Part shown: positions 50,456-59,323 of the stretch, in pieces
How the letters are laid out: each line of letters opens with the position of its first letter
Position numbering within the stretch: the stretch's first letter is position 1
NCBI GenBank assembly: GCA_040377605.1
Contig: JBEIOK010000001.1
Location: 1-64,000, forward strand
Length of the DNA: 64,000 nucleotides
Direction: 5' to 3'
Source of the DNA: Solimonas sp040377605
GTDB lineage: Bacteria > Pseudomonadota > Gammaproteobacteria > Nevskiales > Nevskiaceae
The notes under the pieces: model-generated
The model's input: only the letters and a program-made list of their open reading frames with translations
Database searches by the model: none
Told to the model about the DNA's origin: nothing
Program-made: the position numbers and the translations under genes

Positions 50456-52273
50456 TCACTCGAAAACAAAGCTCTCGATCGGCAACTTGGTCAGCGACTT
50501 GCTCGGCTTGACCATCGAGGCCGCGTGGCCCTTGGCGCGTGGCAGCAGGTGGTCGAAGTAGAACTTGGCGGTCGCGATCTTCGCCTTGTAGAACTCCGGC
50601 TTCTCGTCGCCGCCCTGTGCCAGCTTCTTGCTCGCCACCGCGGCCTGCACCGCCCAGAAGTAGGCCATCATCACGTAGCCTGAGTACATCAGGAAGTGAT
50701 GGCTGGCGGCACTGACCACTTCACGATCCTTGCGCGCCATCAGCATCACGCGCATCGTCAGCACGTTCCACTCGGCGGCGTACTTGGCCAGCGCCGTGGA
50801 ATAGCTGCGCAGCTTGGCGTTGCCCATGTGCTCCATCGCGAACTTGGCGATCTGGCCGGTGAACTCGCGCACGACCTTGCCGCGCGTACCGAGCAGCACC
50901 TTGCGGCCCAGCAGGTCCAGCGCCTGGATACCGGTGGTGCCTTCATAGAGCGTGCTGATACGCGCGTCACGCGCGATCTGCTCCATGCCGTGCTCCTTGA
51001 TGTAGCCATGGCCACCGAACACCTGCACGCCGAGGTTGGCCGACTCCAGCCCCAACTCGGTGAGGAAGCCCTTGAGGATCGGCGTGAAGAAGCCGAGCTT
51101 GTCGTCCCAGTACTTGTACTTCTTGTCGTCGTTTTCGAGGATGCCGTTGACCATGTGGTCGGCATATTGCGCCGCGAAGTAGATCATCGCGCGACCACCT
51201 TCGGCGACAGCCTTCTGCGTCAGCAGCATGCGGCGCACGTCTGCGTGATGAATGATCGAGTCGGCGACCTTGTCCGGCTCCTGCTTGCCGCGCAGCGCCC
51301 GCATCGAGCGACGGTCCTTGGCATAACGCAATGCGCCCTGGAACGAGAGCTCCGCATGACACACGCCCTGCAGCGCGGTGCCGATGCGCGCCGTGTTCAT
51401 GAACGTGAACATCGCCTCCAGACCCTTGTTGGGCTCGCCGATCATGTAGCCGGTGGCGCCATCGAAGTTGAGCACGGCGGTGGCGCTGGCCTTGATGCCC
51501 ATCTTGTGTTCGATGGAGGCGCAATTGACCGGGTTGCGCTCGCCCAGCGAGCCATCGGCGTTGACCAGTACCTTGGGCACGATGAACAGCGAAATGCCGC
51601 GCGTACCCGAAGGAGCATCCGGCAGGCGCGCGAGCACGATATGGATGATGTTCTCGGTGAGGTCGTGCTCACCGGCGGAGATGAAGATCTTGGTGCCCGT
51701 CAGCTTGTGCGTGCCGTCAGCCTGCGGCTCGGCCTTGGTCTTGATCTGGCCCAGGTCGGTGCCGCACTGCGGCTCCGTGAGGCACATGGTACCGGTCCAG
51801 CGGCCCTCGACCAGCGGCGGCATGTACAGCGCCTTCTGCTCCGGCGTGGCGTACTGCATCACCGTGTTCATCGCGCCCAGGCTCAGGCCGGGGTACATCG
51901 TGAACGACCAGTTGGCCGTGCCCATCATTTCCGACTTGAACAGGCCCATCGACATGGGCATGCCCTGGCCGCCGAATTCCTGCGGGTGCGACAGCCCCTG
52001 CCAGCCGCCCGCCACGTACTGCGCATAGGCTTCCTTGAAGCCCTTGGGCGTGGTGACCGCGCCGTTGCTGAGCTTGCAGCCCTCTTCATCGCCGGACAGA
52101 TTGATCGGCGAGAGCACCTCCTCACAAAACTTGGCGCATTCCTCAAGAATCGCGCCGACGGTCTCCGGATCCGCATCCTTGCCGTTGATCAGACCGGCAT
52201 AGTGCGAGGGGTAATCGAAGACTTCGTTGATCAGAAAACGGGTGTCGCGCAGGGGGGCTTTGTACGCCGGCAT
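50456..52273 (-). CDS. Acyl-CoA dehydrogenase, FadE5/DmdC-type
   Basis: This 605-residue enlarged acyl-CoA dehydrogenase has an N-terminal extension (FLINEVFDYPSHYAG), FAD/acyl motifs MCLTEPQCGTDL and TKIFISAGEHD, the catalytic Glu in LYEGTTGIQALDLLGRK and an extra C-terminal helical domain. This fits the FadE5/3-methylmercaptopropionyl-CoA dehydrogenase-like branch, which acts on acyl-CoAs in beta-oxidation. It stands alone here. Its role in steroid side-chain or fatty-acid degradation is not settled by sequence. Confidence 0.85.
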   Translation of the reverse strand: MPAYKAPLRDTRFLINEVFDYPSHYAGLINGKDADPETVGAILEECAKFCEEVLSPINLSGDEEGCKLSNGAVTTPKGFKEAYAQYVAGGWQGLSHPQEFGGQGMPMSMGLFKSEMMGTANWSFTMYPGLSLGAMNTVMQYATPEQKALYMPPLVEGRWTGTMCLTEPQCGTDLGQIKTKAEPQADGTHKLTGTKIFISAGEHDLTENIIHIVLARLPDAPSGTRGISLFIVPKVLVNADGSLGERNPVNCASIEHKMGIKASATAVLNFDGATGYMIGEPNKGLEAMFTFMNTARIGTALQGVCHAELSFQGALRYAKDRRSMRALRGKQEPDKVADSIIHHADVRRMLLTQKAVAEGGRAMIYFAAQYADHMVNGILENDDKKYKYWDDKLGFFTPILKGFLTELGLESANLGVQVFGGHGYIKEHGMEQIARDARISTLYEGTTGIQALDLLGRKVLLGTRGKVVREFTGQIAKFAMEHMGNAKLRSYSTALAKYAAEWNVLTMRVMLMARKDREVVSAASHHFLMYSGYVMMAYFWAVQAAVASKKLAQGGDEKPEFYKAKIATAKFYFDHLLPRAKGHAASMVKPSKSLTKLPIESFVFE

Positions 52274-52415
52274 GGGGCAATTCCTGTGGGATGAACCAAG
52301 ACGGGGCGGATTCTGCGCCTTTGACTGTCGCTGCGGCATTGGCCCAAATCGGACACCGGGTGCGTCTGTGCGGTGAATCCAGGCTAATCAAGCGCTTGCG
52401 CCTGTTCAGCCACAG

Positions 52416-52433
52416 CTGACAGACGCCTGTCAG
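52416..52433. promoter_or_regulatory. Operator-like dyad between acyl-CoA dehydrogenase and VOC gene
   Basis: CTGACAG-ACGC-CTGTCAG is a perfect 18-base inverted repeat in the 206-base divergent gap. A TetR-type fatty-acid or acyl-CoA-responsive repressor is a reasonable guess, not proven. Confidence 0.45.
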
Positions 52434-52479
52434 TAGCCTACCTCTACCGTATCAGCACGCCCCACGGCCGGAGCCTCGC

Positions 52480-52887
52480 ATGTCCATCGAAAACCCCAGC
52501 ATCCTGTCCCATGTTTCCGTCGGCACCCGCGATTTCATGCGTGCGACCGCCTTCTATGACGCGGTCCTTGGCGCATTGGGCATCCGCCGTGTGCTCGAAC
52601 ATGCGGGCGCCGTCGCCTACGGCAGGGCCTATCCGGAATTCTGGGTGCAGACCCCGATCGACGGCCACCCGGCCAGCGTGGGCAACGGCACGCATTTCGG
52701 GTTTGTGGCGGCCAGCCGCGACCAGGTCCATGCCTTCTGGCAGGCCGCCATTGCCGCTGGCGCCACGCCGGACGGGGCGCCCGGCCCGCGTCCGCACTAC
52801 GGCGAACCTTATTACGGCTGCTTTGTCCGCGATCTGGACGGCCACAAGATCGAGGCCGCGTTCTGGGAGGTGTCGATGGCCGGTTGA
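52480..52887 (+). CDS. VOC/glyoxalase-fold protein
   Basis: 135-residue single VOC module starting SHVSVGTRDFMRATAFYDAV, with HFGFVAASRDQVHAFW and the C-terminal DLDGHKIEAAFWE segment. His12, His73 and Glu129 are plausible metal ligands. Function unknown; glyoxalase-like or fosfomycin-resistance-like proteins share the fold. Confidence 0.75.
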   Translation: MSIENPSILSHVSVGTRDFMRATAFYDAVLGALGIRRVLEHAGAVAYGRAYPEFWVQTPIDGHPASVGNGTHFGFVAASRDQVHAFWQAAIAAGATPDGAPGPRPHYGEPYYGCFVRDLDGHKIEAAFWEVSMAG

Positions 52888-52944
52888 GGGGCTTCGGGGA
52901 ATCCGTGCGATCCGGCTCGCCGTGTCGACAGCGACCGCTGCCGA

Positions 52945-53415
52945 TCAGCGCTTCTTGCGCGGCTTCCAGAAACTGATGCGCGGAATGCCGTCGGCAATGT
53001 CTTCCGCGTGACCGGCCAGCTCGTTCACGTGCATCGCCACGCGAAAGATCGCGATGCACAATTCCAGTGCAACGCGCGTCAGCGTGACCAGTACCACGAA
53101 GGCAATCGGGCCGATCAGCAGCAGACGCACCAGCCCCAGCAGCACGGATTGCGCAAAACCTTCGATCGAATACGCGATCACCGCCCCCGCGCTGGCCAGA
53201 ATCCCCAGCAGATAGAGGGTCGGCAGCATGCGCGGCGTCAACAACTGCCGGAACTCCAGATCCATCAGGCTCATCAGGAATTCGCGCAGCGCACGCAGGC
53301 GATGACTGACGGACGCCTCCATCCGGCTGAACCGCGATTCGCCGTCGACCGCGTCAGCGTCATCTGCGTCGGAGGAGCGAGGGCGGTTGGAAAACGGCAT
53401 GCGGAGCGTCGTCAT
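52945..53415 (-). CDS. DUF4282-type membrane protein
   Basis: 156 residues with two hydrophobic segments (about 65-85 and 95-118, IGPIAFVVLVTLTRVALEL), an acidic N-terminus and a basic C-tail. The MDLEFRQLLTPRMLPTLYLL motif is characteristic of DUF4282 proteins. Function unknown; probably a small inner-membrane protein. Confidence 0.72.
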   Translation of the reverse strand: MTTLRMPFSNRPRSSDADDADAVDGESRFSRMEASVSHRLRALREFLMSLMDLEFRQLLTPRMLPTLYLLGILASAGAVIAYSIEGFAQSVLLGLVRLLLIGPIAFVVLVTLTRVALELCIAIFRVAMHVNELAGHAEDIADGIPRISFWKPRKKR

Positions 53416-53476
53416 GCGCCTATGATGGCGTGCGCGATGACTTGCCGCCAGAAGTCGAGGCGGTTTCACGAACTTG

Positions 53477-53638
53477 TCATGCCCTGAAACGCATCACGGC
53501 GCTCAGGCATCCGGCCAATTCGATGCCGCTGCCGAGGACGGCAGGATCGGACGGAAAGGCCGCGCCCGTCTCGCCCTCCGACAACGAGTCGGCGCCGATG
53601 CGGCGCCCCCACAGCCGCACTTCAGCGACGCTGATCAC
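53477..53638 (-). pseudogene. Remnant of a HipA-type kinase N-terminus
   Basis: 53 codons from GTG 53638 read VISVAEVRLWGRRIGADSLS then DPAVLGSGIELA, closely resembling the start of HipA toxins (LWGRxIGAxS...YDPAFLGSGIEIAP). The similarity ends there and the frame stops in CLSAVMRFRA. The kinase core is absent, and hipB is not seen. I call it a broken remnant; a real small peptide is the alternative. Confidence 0.5.
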
Positions 53639-53659
53639 GCCGGTCTGTCCGGGATGGCC

Positions 53660-53692
53660 AAAAAAAGACCGGGCGCCCTGCGGCGCCCGGCC
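53660..53692 (-). terminator. Rho-independent terminator of the beta-helix/cytochrome gene
   Basis: On the minus strand the stem CCGGGCGCC/GGCGCCCGG is followed by TC and seven T residues. Located 22 bases beyond the stop at 53715. Confidence 0.88.
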
Positions 53693-53714
53693 TCTCCCCG
53701 CCCCACGACCGGTT

Positions 53715-56654
53715 TCAGCGACCGAACAGACCGCCCCCACCGGCGCAGGCATCGGCGCCGGCGTAGGTGTTGTCGACCACCGTGTTGATCCACTGCTCGA
53801 CCAAGGCCACCGCCTCGTCATGCGTCACGCTGCGCGCGATCGGCGGCATGCGCGCGGTCACGTCATTGGTTCCCATGCGGAACGGAATCACCGAGTTGTC
53901 GGCGTTGGCCGGGTGGATGTCGAAGTCACGCCCGCCCGTGCCCGTGCCGCCCGCCGCCGTCACGCCCTTGCAGATGCCGTAGCTGGTATCGACCTTGCGC
54001 AGCGAATCGAGATACAGGCCGGTATTGGACGCCGCGCCCCGCGGGTTGTGGCAGTGCTGGCAGTTGATTTCCAGATAGGCCCGCACGCGCGCCTCGACAT
54101 CTTCCTTGGAGTTGGCGGCCTTGCCGGAGTCGCCCGGCTTGTTGTAGATCGGCACGCGCTCCAGTTTCGTGGCAATCAGCGTCGTCGGATCCACGCCCAG
54201 ATCGGTGGGGCAGCCCGTCATCAGGCCGTTCCGGCACCAGTAGTCGATCTGATTGGCGCCTGAGACCGGATGCAAGGCCTGACCGCTGGGCAGATTCGAG
54301 TCGGCGTGATACGGCCGATTCAGGTGACGCACCTTGGGACCAATCGGCGCCGAGCCGGGCTCGGCATCGTCGTTGGCGTGGCAGGTGATGCACTGGTTGG
54401 CATGCGGGATCTGGTAGTTCGTCGTGGCACCCTTGTGCTGCACGCCGCTGTCGACGTCGTGGAAGTCCCAGGATGCTGCGGTCTGACCGCCGCCCAGTGA
54501 CAGACGCGCAACGCGCTTGCCGTCGGCACCGGTCTCCCAGATGTAAGGCAGACCGTCCCAGCGCACCTGGCCATTGCTGCCGCGACGCTTGATTAGCAGG
54601 CGCGTTTCCTTGGCCAGCTCGGTGCCGGCGACTTCGTCGGTGAACGCGAAGGTCTTGGCGATCACGGTGCCGACCGGGAACTGGATGGCTGCGTTGGGAC
54701 CATCGACCGCCGCCGACTTGTAGATCGCCTTTTCACCCGGCGGCAGGAACACGACGCGGTACTTGGCCGCATAGTCCGTGAACAGCTTGGAGTTCAGCGT
54801 GTACGGCACGCCGCTGCCGTTGGGCATGCTGCGCGGATCCTGGTCGTCCGCGAACAGGTGGTACTGGTCCAGACGCGGGCAGTTGACTCCCAGCGCAGCA
54901 TTGTTGATGGCATTGCCGCGCGGCGCGGCATCGCACAGGCGCGCAATCTCGGCCTCGGTCGGCGCCGGCGAGGCGTTGCCGCTGGGCGTAAACGGCGGGA
55001 TCACAACCGGGGCCAGCGGTTCGAGCTGCTTGCCGAAACGCGCCTGGCAGTCATGCGCCTCGATATTCTTCTTTGCGACCAGACCCGGCAGGCCGCGCAC
55101 GACGGCAATCAACGCATCGCCGCTCAGATTGCCCAGCGCGTCCAGAACCTCCAGGCCCTGCTGGCCGTTGAAGTTCAGGTACGGCGTGCTGTCTGCCGAG
55201 AAGTCGTTGTCGTGGATGCACATGAACCACTCGGGCACGATGCGCTCGCCTTCGGCGTCAAACTTGTAGGCGTTGTAGTGACAATCCGGGTTCGGATGCT
55301 CGTTGGTGTGCTTCGGCTTGCCGCTCGGCCATTGGGGTACCGGCGCGCCGTTCTGATCCACCGGATACGGGCAGCCTTCGTCACGCTCGTCGAGCAAGCC
55401 ATCCCAGGCGATGTGCGCGCCCTGGTAGAGCCCGGGCGCACCGCCCAGCAGGCCCGCCACATTCTTGATGCCGATGAGCATCGGCAGCGCGGAGGCGACA
55501 TCGCTGCCCCCGCTGCCGATGATCTTGGCCAGGTCCGGCGGCGGCAGACGGCTGCCGTTGTTGCGGAAGACGTTGTTGTGGATGTGGATGCCTTCGGTGT
55601 AGCCATCGATCTTCTTGTCGGCCAGGCCCGGATCGACCAGCTTGTAGCTCGTGACGATCATGCCGGCGGTATCGTTGTTGCTGAACTCGTTGTTGAAGGC
55701 TTCGATCTTGTCGTAAGCGAGCGTGATGAACCCCGAGCCGCGCGGCACGTTGCCGACGAAGCCGCCGGAGTTGAAGTTGTACGAATTGTTGTTGCGCGAG
55801 ATGTTGTTGAACATGCGCGAGCGCTCGCCGTACTGCGTCAGCGCATCCAGGTCATAGATCAGGAAGCCGCCGGTATTGCACTCGGCCAGGTTGCTGTCGT
55901 ACTCGCCGCCCTGCACGTTCTCGATCTCGAAGCCCATCACGTTGTAGGCCGCGCGGCTGCGCCTGATGATCGCGTTGTTAGTCTGGCCCACGTAGATGCC
56001 CGCATCGGAGGCACCGACCGATTCGGTCTCGTCGACCAGGATGTTGTCCGATTCCACCGGATAGATGCCGTAGCGGCCGGTGCGGCGGCTCGGCGTGTAA
56101 TCCGGCGACGGCGCTCCCTCGAATCGCGGCGGGTTGGTGCAGGCGACATTGAGCTTCTGGGGGAAGTTCTCGGCGGTGATCGTGTCCTCGTTCGGCATCA
56201 GGCGGGCACCGGACCAGATGGTGCGCACGCGCCGCAGCGTGCCGTGATCCACGCCCTTGAGCTTGATCGCGTCGCCTGGCGAATCGAGTACGGTCAGTTC
56301 CTCGACGAGCAGGCCGCGCACATTGATCGCCAGCAGGCCTTCCGGGCTCTCGCTCCCGCGGAACGACAGCACCGTCTTGTCCTTGCCGCAGCCGCGCACC
56401 GTGATCTGCTCGGTGTTCTGCAGCAGCAGGCCGGAGCTCAGGTCGAAGAAGCCGCAGCCGAACTGGATGACGTCTTTCGGAGCGACGCTGACGCTGGCCG
56501 CGATCATGTCGCGCGTGGCATTCGGGCCCGGTTCGATCGTGAAGGTCCGACCTTCTGCCTTGGCGCCACCGCCGCCGAGGTTGGAGCTGCTGCCGCAGGC
56601 AACCAGCAGACCGGAGGTCAACATCACGGCGAGCAGCGATCGGAATTTGAGCAT
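53715..56654 (-). CDS. Lipoprotein fusion: parallel beta-helix domain + diheme c-type cytochrome
   Basis: This 979-residue protein has a lipobox (TSGLLVACGSSS). Residues about 35-560 show right-handed beta-helix repeats (for example GIYVGQTNNAIIRRSRAAYN and Asn-rich NNISRNNNSYNF), followed from about 600 by a cytochrome-type region with two heme sites CITCH and CQHCH. The two parts match families known to occur as adjacent genes or as fusions (TIGR03805-type beta helix and SO_2930/HNE_0200-type diheme cytochrome) with unknown function. Terminator directly after. The earlier frame to 57239 is antisense to the next gene and rejected. Confidence 0.82.
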   Translation of the reverse strand: MLKFRSLLAVMLTSGLLVACGSSSNLGGGGAKAEGRTFTIEPGPNATRDMIAASVSVAPKDVIQFGCGFFDLSSGLLLQNTEQITVRGCGKDKTVLSFRGSESPEGLLAINVRGLLVEELTVLDSPGDAIKLKGVDHGTLRRVRTIWSGARLMPNEDTITAENFPQKLNVACTNPPRFEGAPSPDYTPSRRTGRYGIYPVESDNILVDETESVGASDAGIYVGQTNNAIIRRSRAAYNVMGFEIENVQGGEYDSNLAECNTGGFLIYDLDALTQYGERSRMFNNISRNNNSYNFNSGGFVGNVPRGSGFITLAYDKIEAFNNEFSNNDTAGMIVTSYKLVDPGLADKKIDGYTEGIHIHNNVFRNNGSRLPPPDLAKIIGSGGSDVASALPMLIGIKNVAGLLGGAPGLYQGAHIAWDGLLDERDEGCPYPVDQNGAPVPQWPSGKPKHTNEHPNPDCHYNAYKFDAEGERIVPEWFMCIHDNDFSADSTPYLNFNGQQGLEVLDALGNLSGDALIAVVRGLPGLVAKKNIEAHDCQARFGKQLEPLAPVVIPPFTPSGNASPAPTEAEIARLCDAAPRGNAINNAALGVNCPRLDQYHLFADDQDPRSMPNGSGVPYTLNSKLFTDYAAKYRVVFLPPGEKAIYKSAAVDGPNAAIQFPVGTVIAKTFAFTDEVAGTELAKETRLLIKRRGSNGQVRWDGLPYIWETGADGKRVARLSLGGGQTAASWDFHDVDSGVQHKGATTNYQIPHANQCITCHANDDAEPGSAPIGPKVRHLNRPYHADSNLPSGQALHPVSGANQIDYWCRNGLMTGCPTDLGVDPTTLIATKLERVPIYNKPGDSGKAANSKEDVEARVRAYLEINCQHCHNPRGAASNTGLYLDSLRKVDTSYGICKGVTAAGGTGTGGRDFDIHPANADNSVIPFRMGTNDVTARMPPIARSVTHDEAVALVEQWINTVVDNTYAGADACAGGGGLFGR

Positions 56655-56767
56655 GGGAAATGACCTTGGACTGCGCGCGGGGGCCGCGCGACCTGGGGAA
56701 ATGATGATGACCGAGACGTTACAACGCCATCTCGCGGGACCGCATTGGTAAATCGCGCCTAAGCCCG

Positions 56768-58273
56768 TCAGCGCCCGCGCACCTGAAACCGGCGCCACGC
56801 ACCGGCCAGGAGCAGCAGGACCAGCAAGGGGGCAGAGGGGGCGCCGCCACCGCTGTCGCCTCCGGCGGCAGCATTGCCAGCGGTGACGACCGGTGCGCAG
56901 CCGGCGCGGATGTCCTCGCAGACCGCTACGGCGCCGCTGCGTGTCGGAAAATGACGCGCGGAACGGAAGTAGAAGCTGTAACGCTCCAGCCAGTCGGCGT
57001 CGGCCAGCAGGCGTGTATCGGCGTCCGCGTGGCCGGGTTCGCCCGGACGCTTGAGCCAGCGATCGAGCCACGCCACGGAATAGTGCTCCGCCATCGGCCG
57101 TCCCCAGCCGCCGTTGCACTGCCCCCCGGCGGTATCGGGGCACCAGGAACTCGAAGGGAAGGTCGGGATCAGGCTCCACTCGAAATGCGTGCTGCCCTGG
57201 ATCGTCAATTGATAGACCGGCAGCCCGGCCTCGACCCATTTGGCGTAAGCGTCCTTGTGGGCCTCGGGTTCCGGCGGACGGGCGAACGCGAGCCCCGCGA
57301 TGCCGTACTCGGAGGTGTGGCCCATCGCCGGGACCCGCGGCACGATGCCGTCACCGGCACTGAGGCTGTCCCAGGCCACCGCCACGTCCACGGGGTTCTG
57401 CGCATCGAGCAGCCCCGGCCACGGCTCGGCGCCAGGGGCGCCGTAGCCCTGTACGCGCGACACGCCACTGGCACCCAGCGAATGACCGACGATGCCCAGG
57501 CGCTCGCGGTCCAGCACGGCGTGGTCCGGATTGAAGGCAGCGACCTCGGTGGGACGGGTGCCGGCGCAGCTCAGGTTGTGCGGGTACGGGGCGACCGGCG
57601 TGGAGCGGAAGAAGTCGATGACATTGACCAGTCCGTCCCAAAACACCGTGCTGTTGAAATTGCTGCCTTGCTGGAAATCCGGCGTCTGCAGGTCGGAGCG
57701 TCCCTGCCCACGCACGTCGAAGGTCATCACCGCATAGCCCTGACGCACCAGCGCCTGCGCCATCCACCAGTACAGCGTCTCCGGTGCCTGGATCGAGCCG
57801 GTCTCGATCACGACCCCAGGCAGCGGACCATGGGCTCCGCGCGGCTTCCAGACGCGCCCCGAGAGGCGCGCGCAGCCTGCGTCGTAGAACACGACGGGCG
57901 TGACCTCGCCAACCTCGTCATAGAACGGATCGACGCCCGGGTAGCGGAAAGGATCGCCGGCGCATTGCTCGGCCCAGGTCGCACACAGCGGCAGCACTGC
58001 CGTGTTTCCCGTCAGGGGGTTGATCCACGAAGGATCACGTACCCCGCGTTGCAGCCACTGCAGCAGATTGGCCGCGCTCTGTGCTTCCAGCCGTAGCACG
58101 AACACCGGGTTGGTGACCTGTTCGGTCGGCCCCTCCAGCGTACGCGCGTAATTGGCGAGTTCCCGCGCGGTCCACGCCGCAGAGGGGTACTCGGCCCCCT
58201 CGGGAATCGCGCTCACCACCCACGGCCAAAACAACAGCGCGGCCAGAAGGCCGCGCTTGTGGAGCCGCTTCAT
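56768..58273 (-). CDS. Secreted alpha/beta hydrolase with GlyGly-CTERM-like tail
   Basis: 501-residue exported hydrolase: signal peptide LLAALLFWPWVVSA, the nucleophile elbow GHSLGASG, and a DVRGQGRSD strand. Late His in GSTHFEWS is a candidate catalytic His. The last 30 residues have GGDSGGG, the hydrophobic APLLVLLLLAGAW and basic RRFQVRGR, a GlyGly-CTERM-like sorting signal. GGAGGAG precedes ATG 58273. Possibly an esterase/lipase or dienelactone-type hydrolase acting outside the cell. Lies upstream of the beta-helix/cytochrome gene. Confidence 0.8.
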   Translation of the reverse strand: MKRLHKRGLLAALLFWPWVVSAIPEGAEYPSAAWTARELANYARTLEGPTEQVTNPVFVLRLEAQSAANLLQWLQRGVRDPSWINPLTGNTAVLPLCATWAEQCAGDPFRYPGVDPFYDEVGEVTPVVFYDAGCARLSGRVWKPRGAHGPLPGVVIETGSIQAPETLYWWMAQALVRQGYAVMTFDVRGQGRSDLQTPDFQQGSNFNSTVFWDGLVNVIDFFRSTPVAPYPHNLSCAGTRPTEVAAFNPDHAVLDRERLGIVGHSLGASGVSRVQGYGAPGAEPWPGLLDAQNPVDVAVAWDSLSAGDGIVPRVPAMGHTSEYGIAGLAFARPPEPEAHKDAYAKWVEAGLPVYQLTIQGSTHFEWSLIPTFPSSSWCPDTAGGQCNGGWGRPMAEHYSVAWLDRWLKRPGEPGHADADTRLLADADWLERYSFYFRSARHFPTRSGAVAVCEDIRAGCAPVVTAGNAAAGGDSGGGAPSAPLLVLLLLAGAWRRFQVRGR

Positions 58274-58350
58274 TGTCTCCTCCAATCCCTCTTTGGGGAT
58301 ATCGCACTTCTTCCACCGGCTTTATACGCCGTTCTGTCAAGAAATGGGAA

Positions 58351-59280
58351 TTACGCTGCCTTGGCGACCGCAGCCGTGCGCAGCAGACCGACCAGGTCCT
58401 CGCGGCGGTAGATGCCGAGCTTGCGGTAGATGCGCGATGCATGATTGGCGACCGTGCTGATCGCGATGTCGTACTCCCGCGCCACACTCTTGAAGGTCTT
58501 GCCCTGGGCCAGGGCGCGGGCGATGTCCTGCTCACGCGGCGACAGCCCGTCCAGCGGATGCGGCTTGCGTGCGTGCAGCAGGTACAACTCACCGGCACGG
58601 GCCAGCCGGAAGTGCAGATCGCCGATGCGGAACTCGCCCGCGCCGTCCTCCAGCACCGTTGCCGGCACCGGGAATGGCAGCGTCGAGAACTCGTTTCCGC
58701 CCCACTGCTCGCCGACCAGGGTACGGAAGCGCTCACTGGCGACATATACGGCCAGTGCCGCATCGATCATCGCGGACGAGCCCCGCGAGGGCCGCCCCAA
58801 TGCCTGCAGCCACTCATCCCGCTGGATGAACTGCGACAGCGACAACGATCCCGCCTGCACCAGGTGGCCGGTGGCGCGGCGCAGCAGGCCATGGTCCGGC
58901 TGGACGCCTTCGGAAAACCGCAACAGCAACAGCGAGTACAGGGCGGTACCGCGATGGGCAACCAGCAGCTCCAGTCCCCAGCTGCCATCGCCCCCGCCGA
59001 GTGCGACCGGCAACGGCCGCAGCTCGCGTTCGCGATGCGCAGCGTCCAGCGGCACCGCGCGCATCGCCTGGATATCAAATGACAGCGACTCGGGCCACTG
59101 CGCGAACTCCCCGGGCAAGGCATTGGGCGCACGCGTCAGCCAGGCCGCACCCTGCGCGCCGATCCATTCGCAGAACTGCTCCAGCGCCCAGGGCCGGAAC
59201 GACTGCCAGCCGCGCTCGAAGGCGCCGGCGTAGAGCGTCGCCACCAGGCGATCAAAGTCATGGCTCGAACCCTCGGTCAT
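58351..59280 (-). CDS. LuxR-family transcriptional regulator
   Basis: 309 residues: unassigned N-terminal sensor and a C-terminal LuxR/FixJ-type helix-turn-helix (LSPREQDIARALAQGKTFKS, then TVANHASRIYRKLGI). AGGGAGA is ahead of ATG 59280. It lies directly upstream of the hydrolase gene on the same strand (77-base gap), which it may regulate. It shares the long-sensor LuxR layout of the protein at 39515. Confidence 0.75.
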   Translation of the reverse strand: MTEGSSHDFDRLVATLYAGAFERGWQSFRPWALEQFCEWIGAQGAAWLTRAPNALPGEFAQWPESLSFDIQAMRAVPLDAAHRERELRPLPVALGGGDGSWGLELLVAHRGTALYSLLLLRFSEGVQPDHGLLRRATGHLVQAGSLSLSQFIQRDEWLQALGRPSRGSSAMIDAALAVYVASERFRTLVGEQWGGNEFSTLPFPVPATVLEDGAGEFRIGDLHFRLARAGELYLLHARKPHPLDGLSPREQDIARALAQGKTFKSVAREYDIAISTVANHASRIYRKLGIYRREDLVGLLRTAAVAKAA

Positions 59281-59323
59281 CACGCGGTCTCCCTGTGCCT
59301 CATCGCCATCATCTTGCCCCTGT

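Noticed and set aside
54858..56663. 601-codon open frame opposite the beta-helix/cytochrome gene
   Set aside because: Antisense shadow; the minus-strand protein has a lipobox and CxxCH motifs.
56655..57239. N-terminal extension of the beta-helix protein
   Set aside because: Overlaps the 3' part of the hydrolase gene in a low-complexity frame; a lipobox signal peptide begins at 56654.
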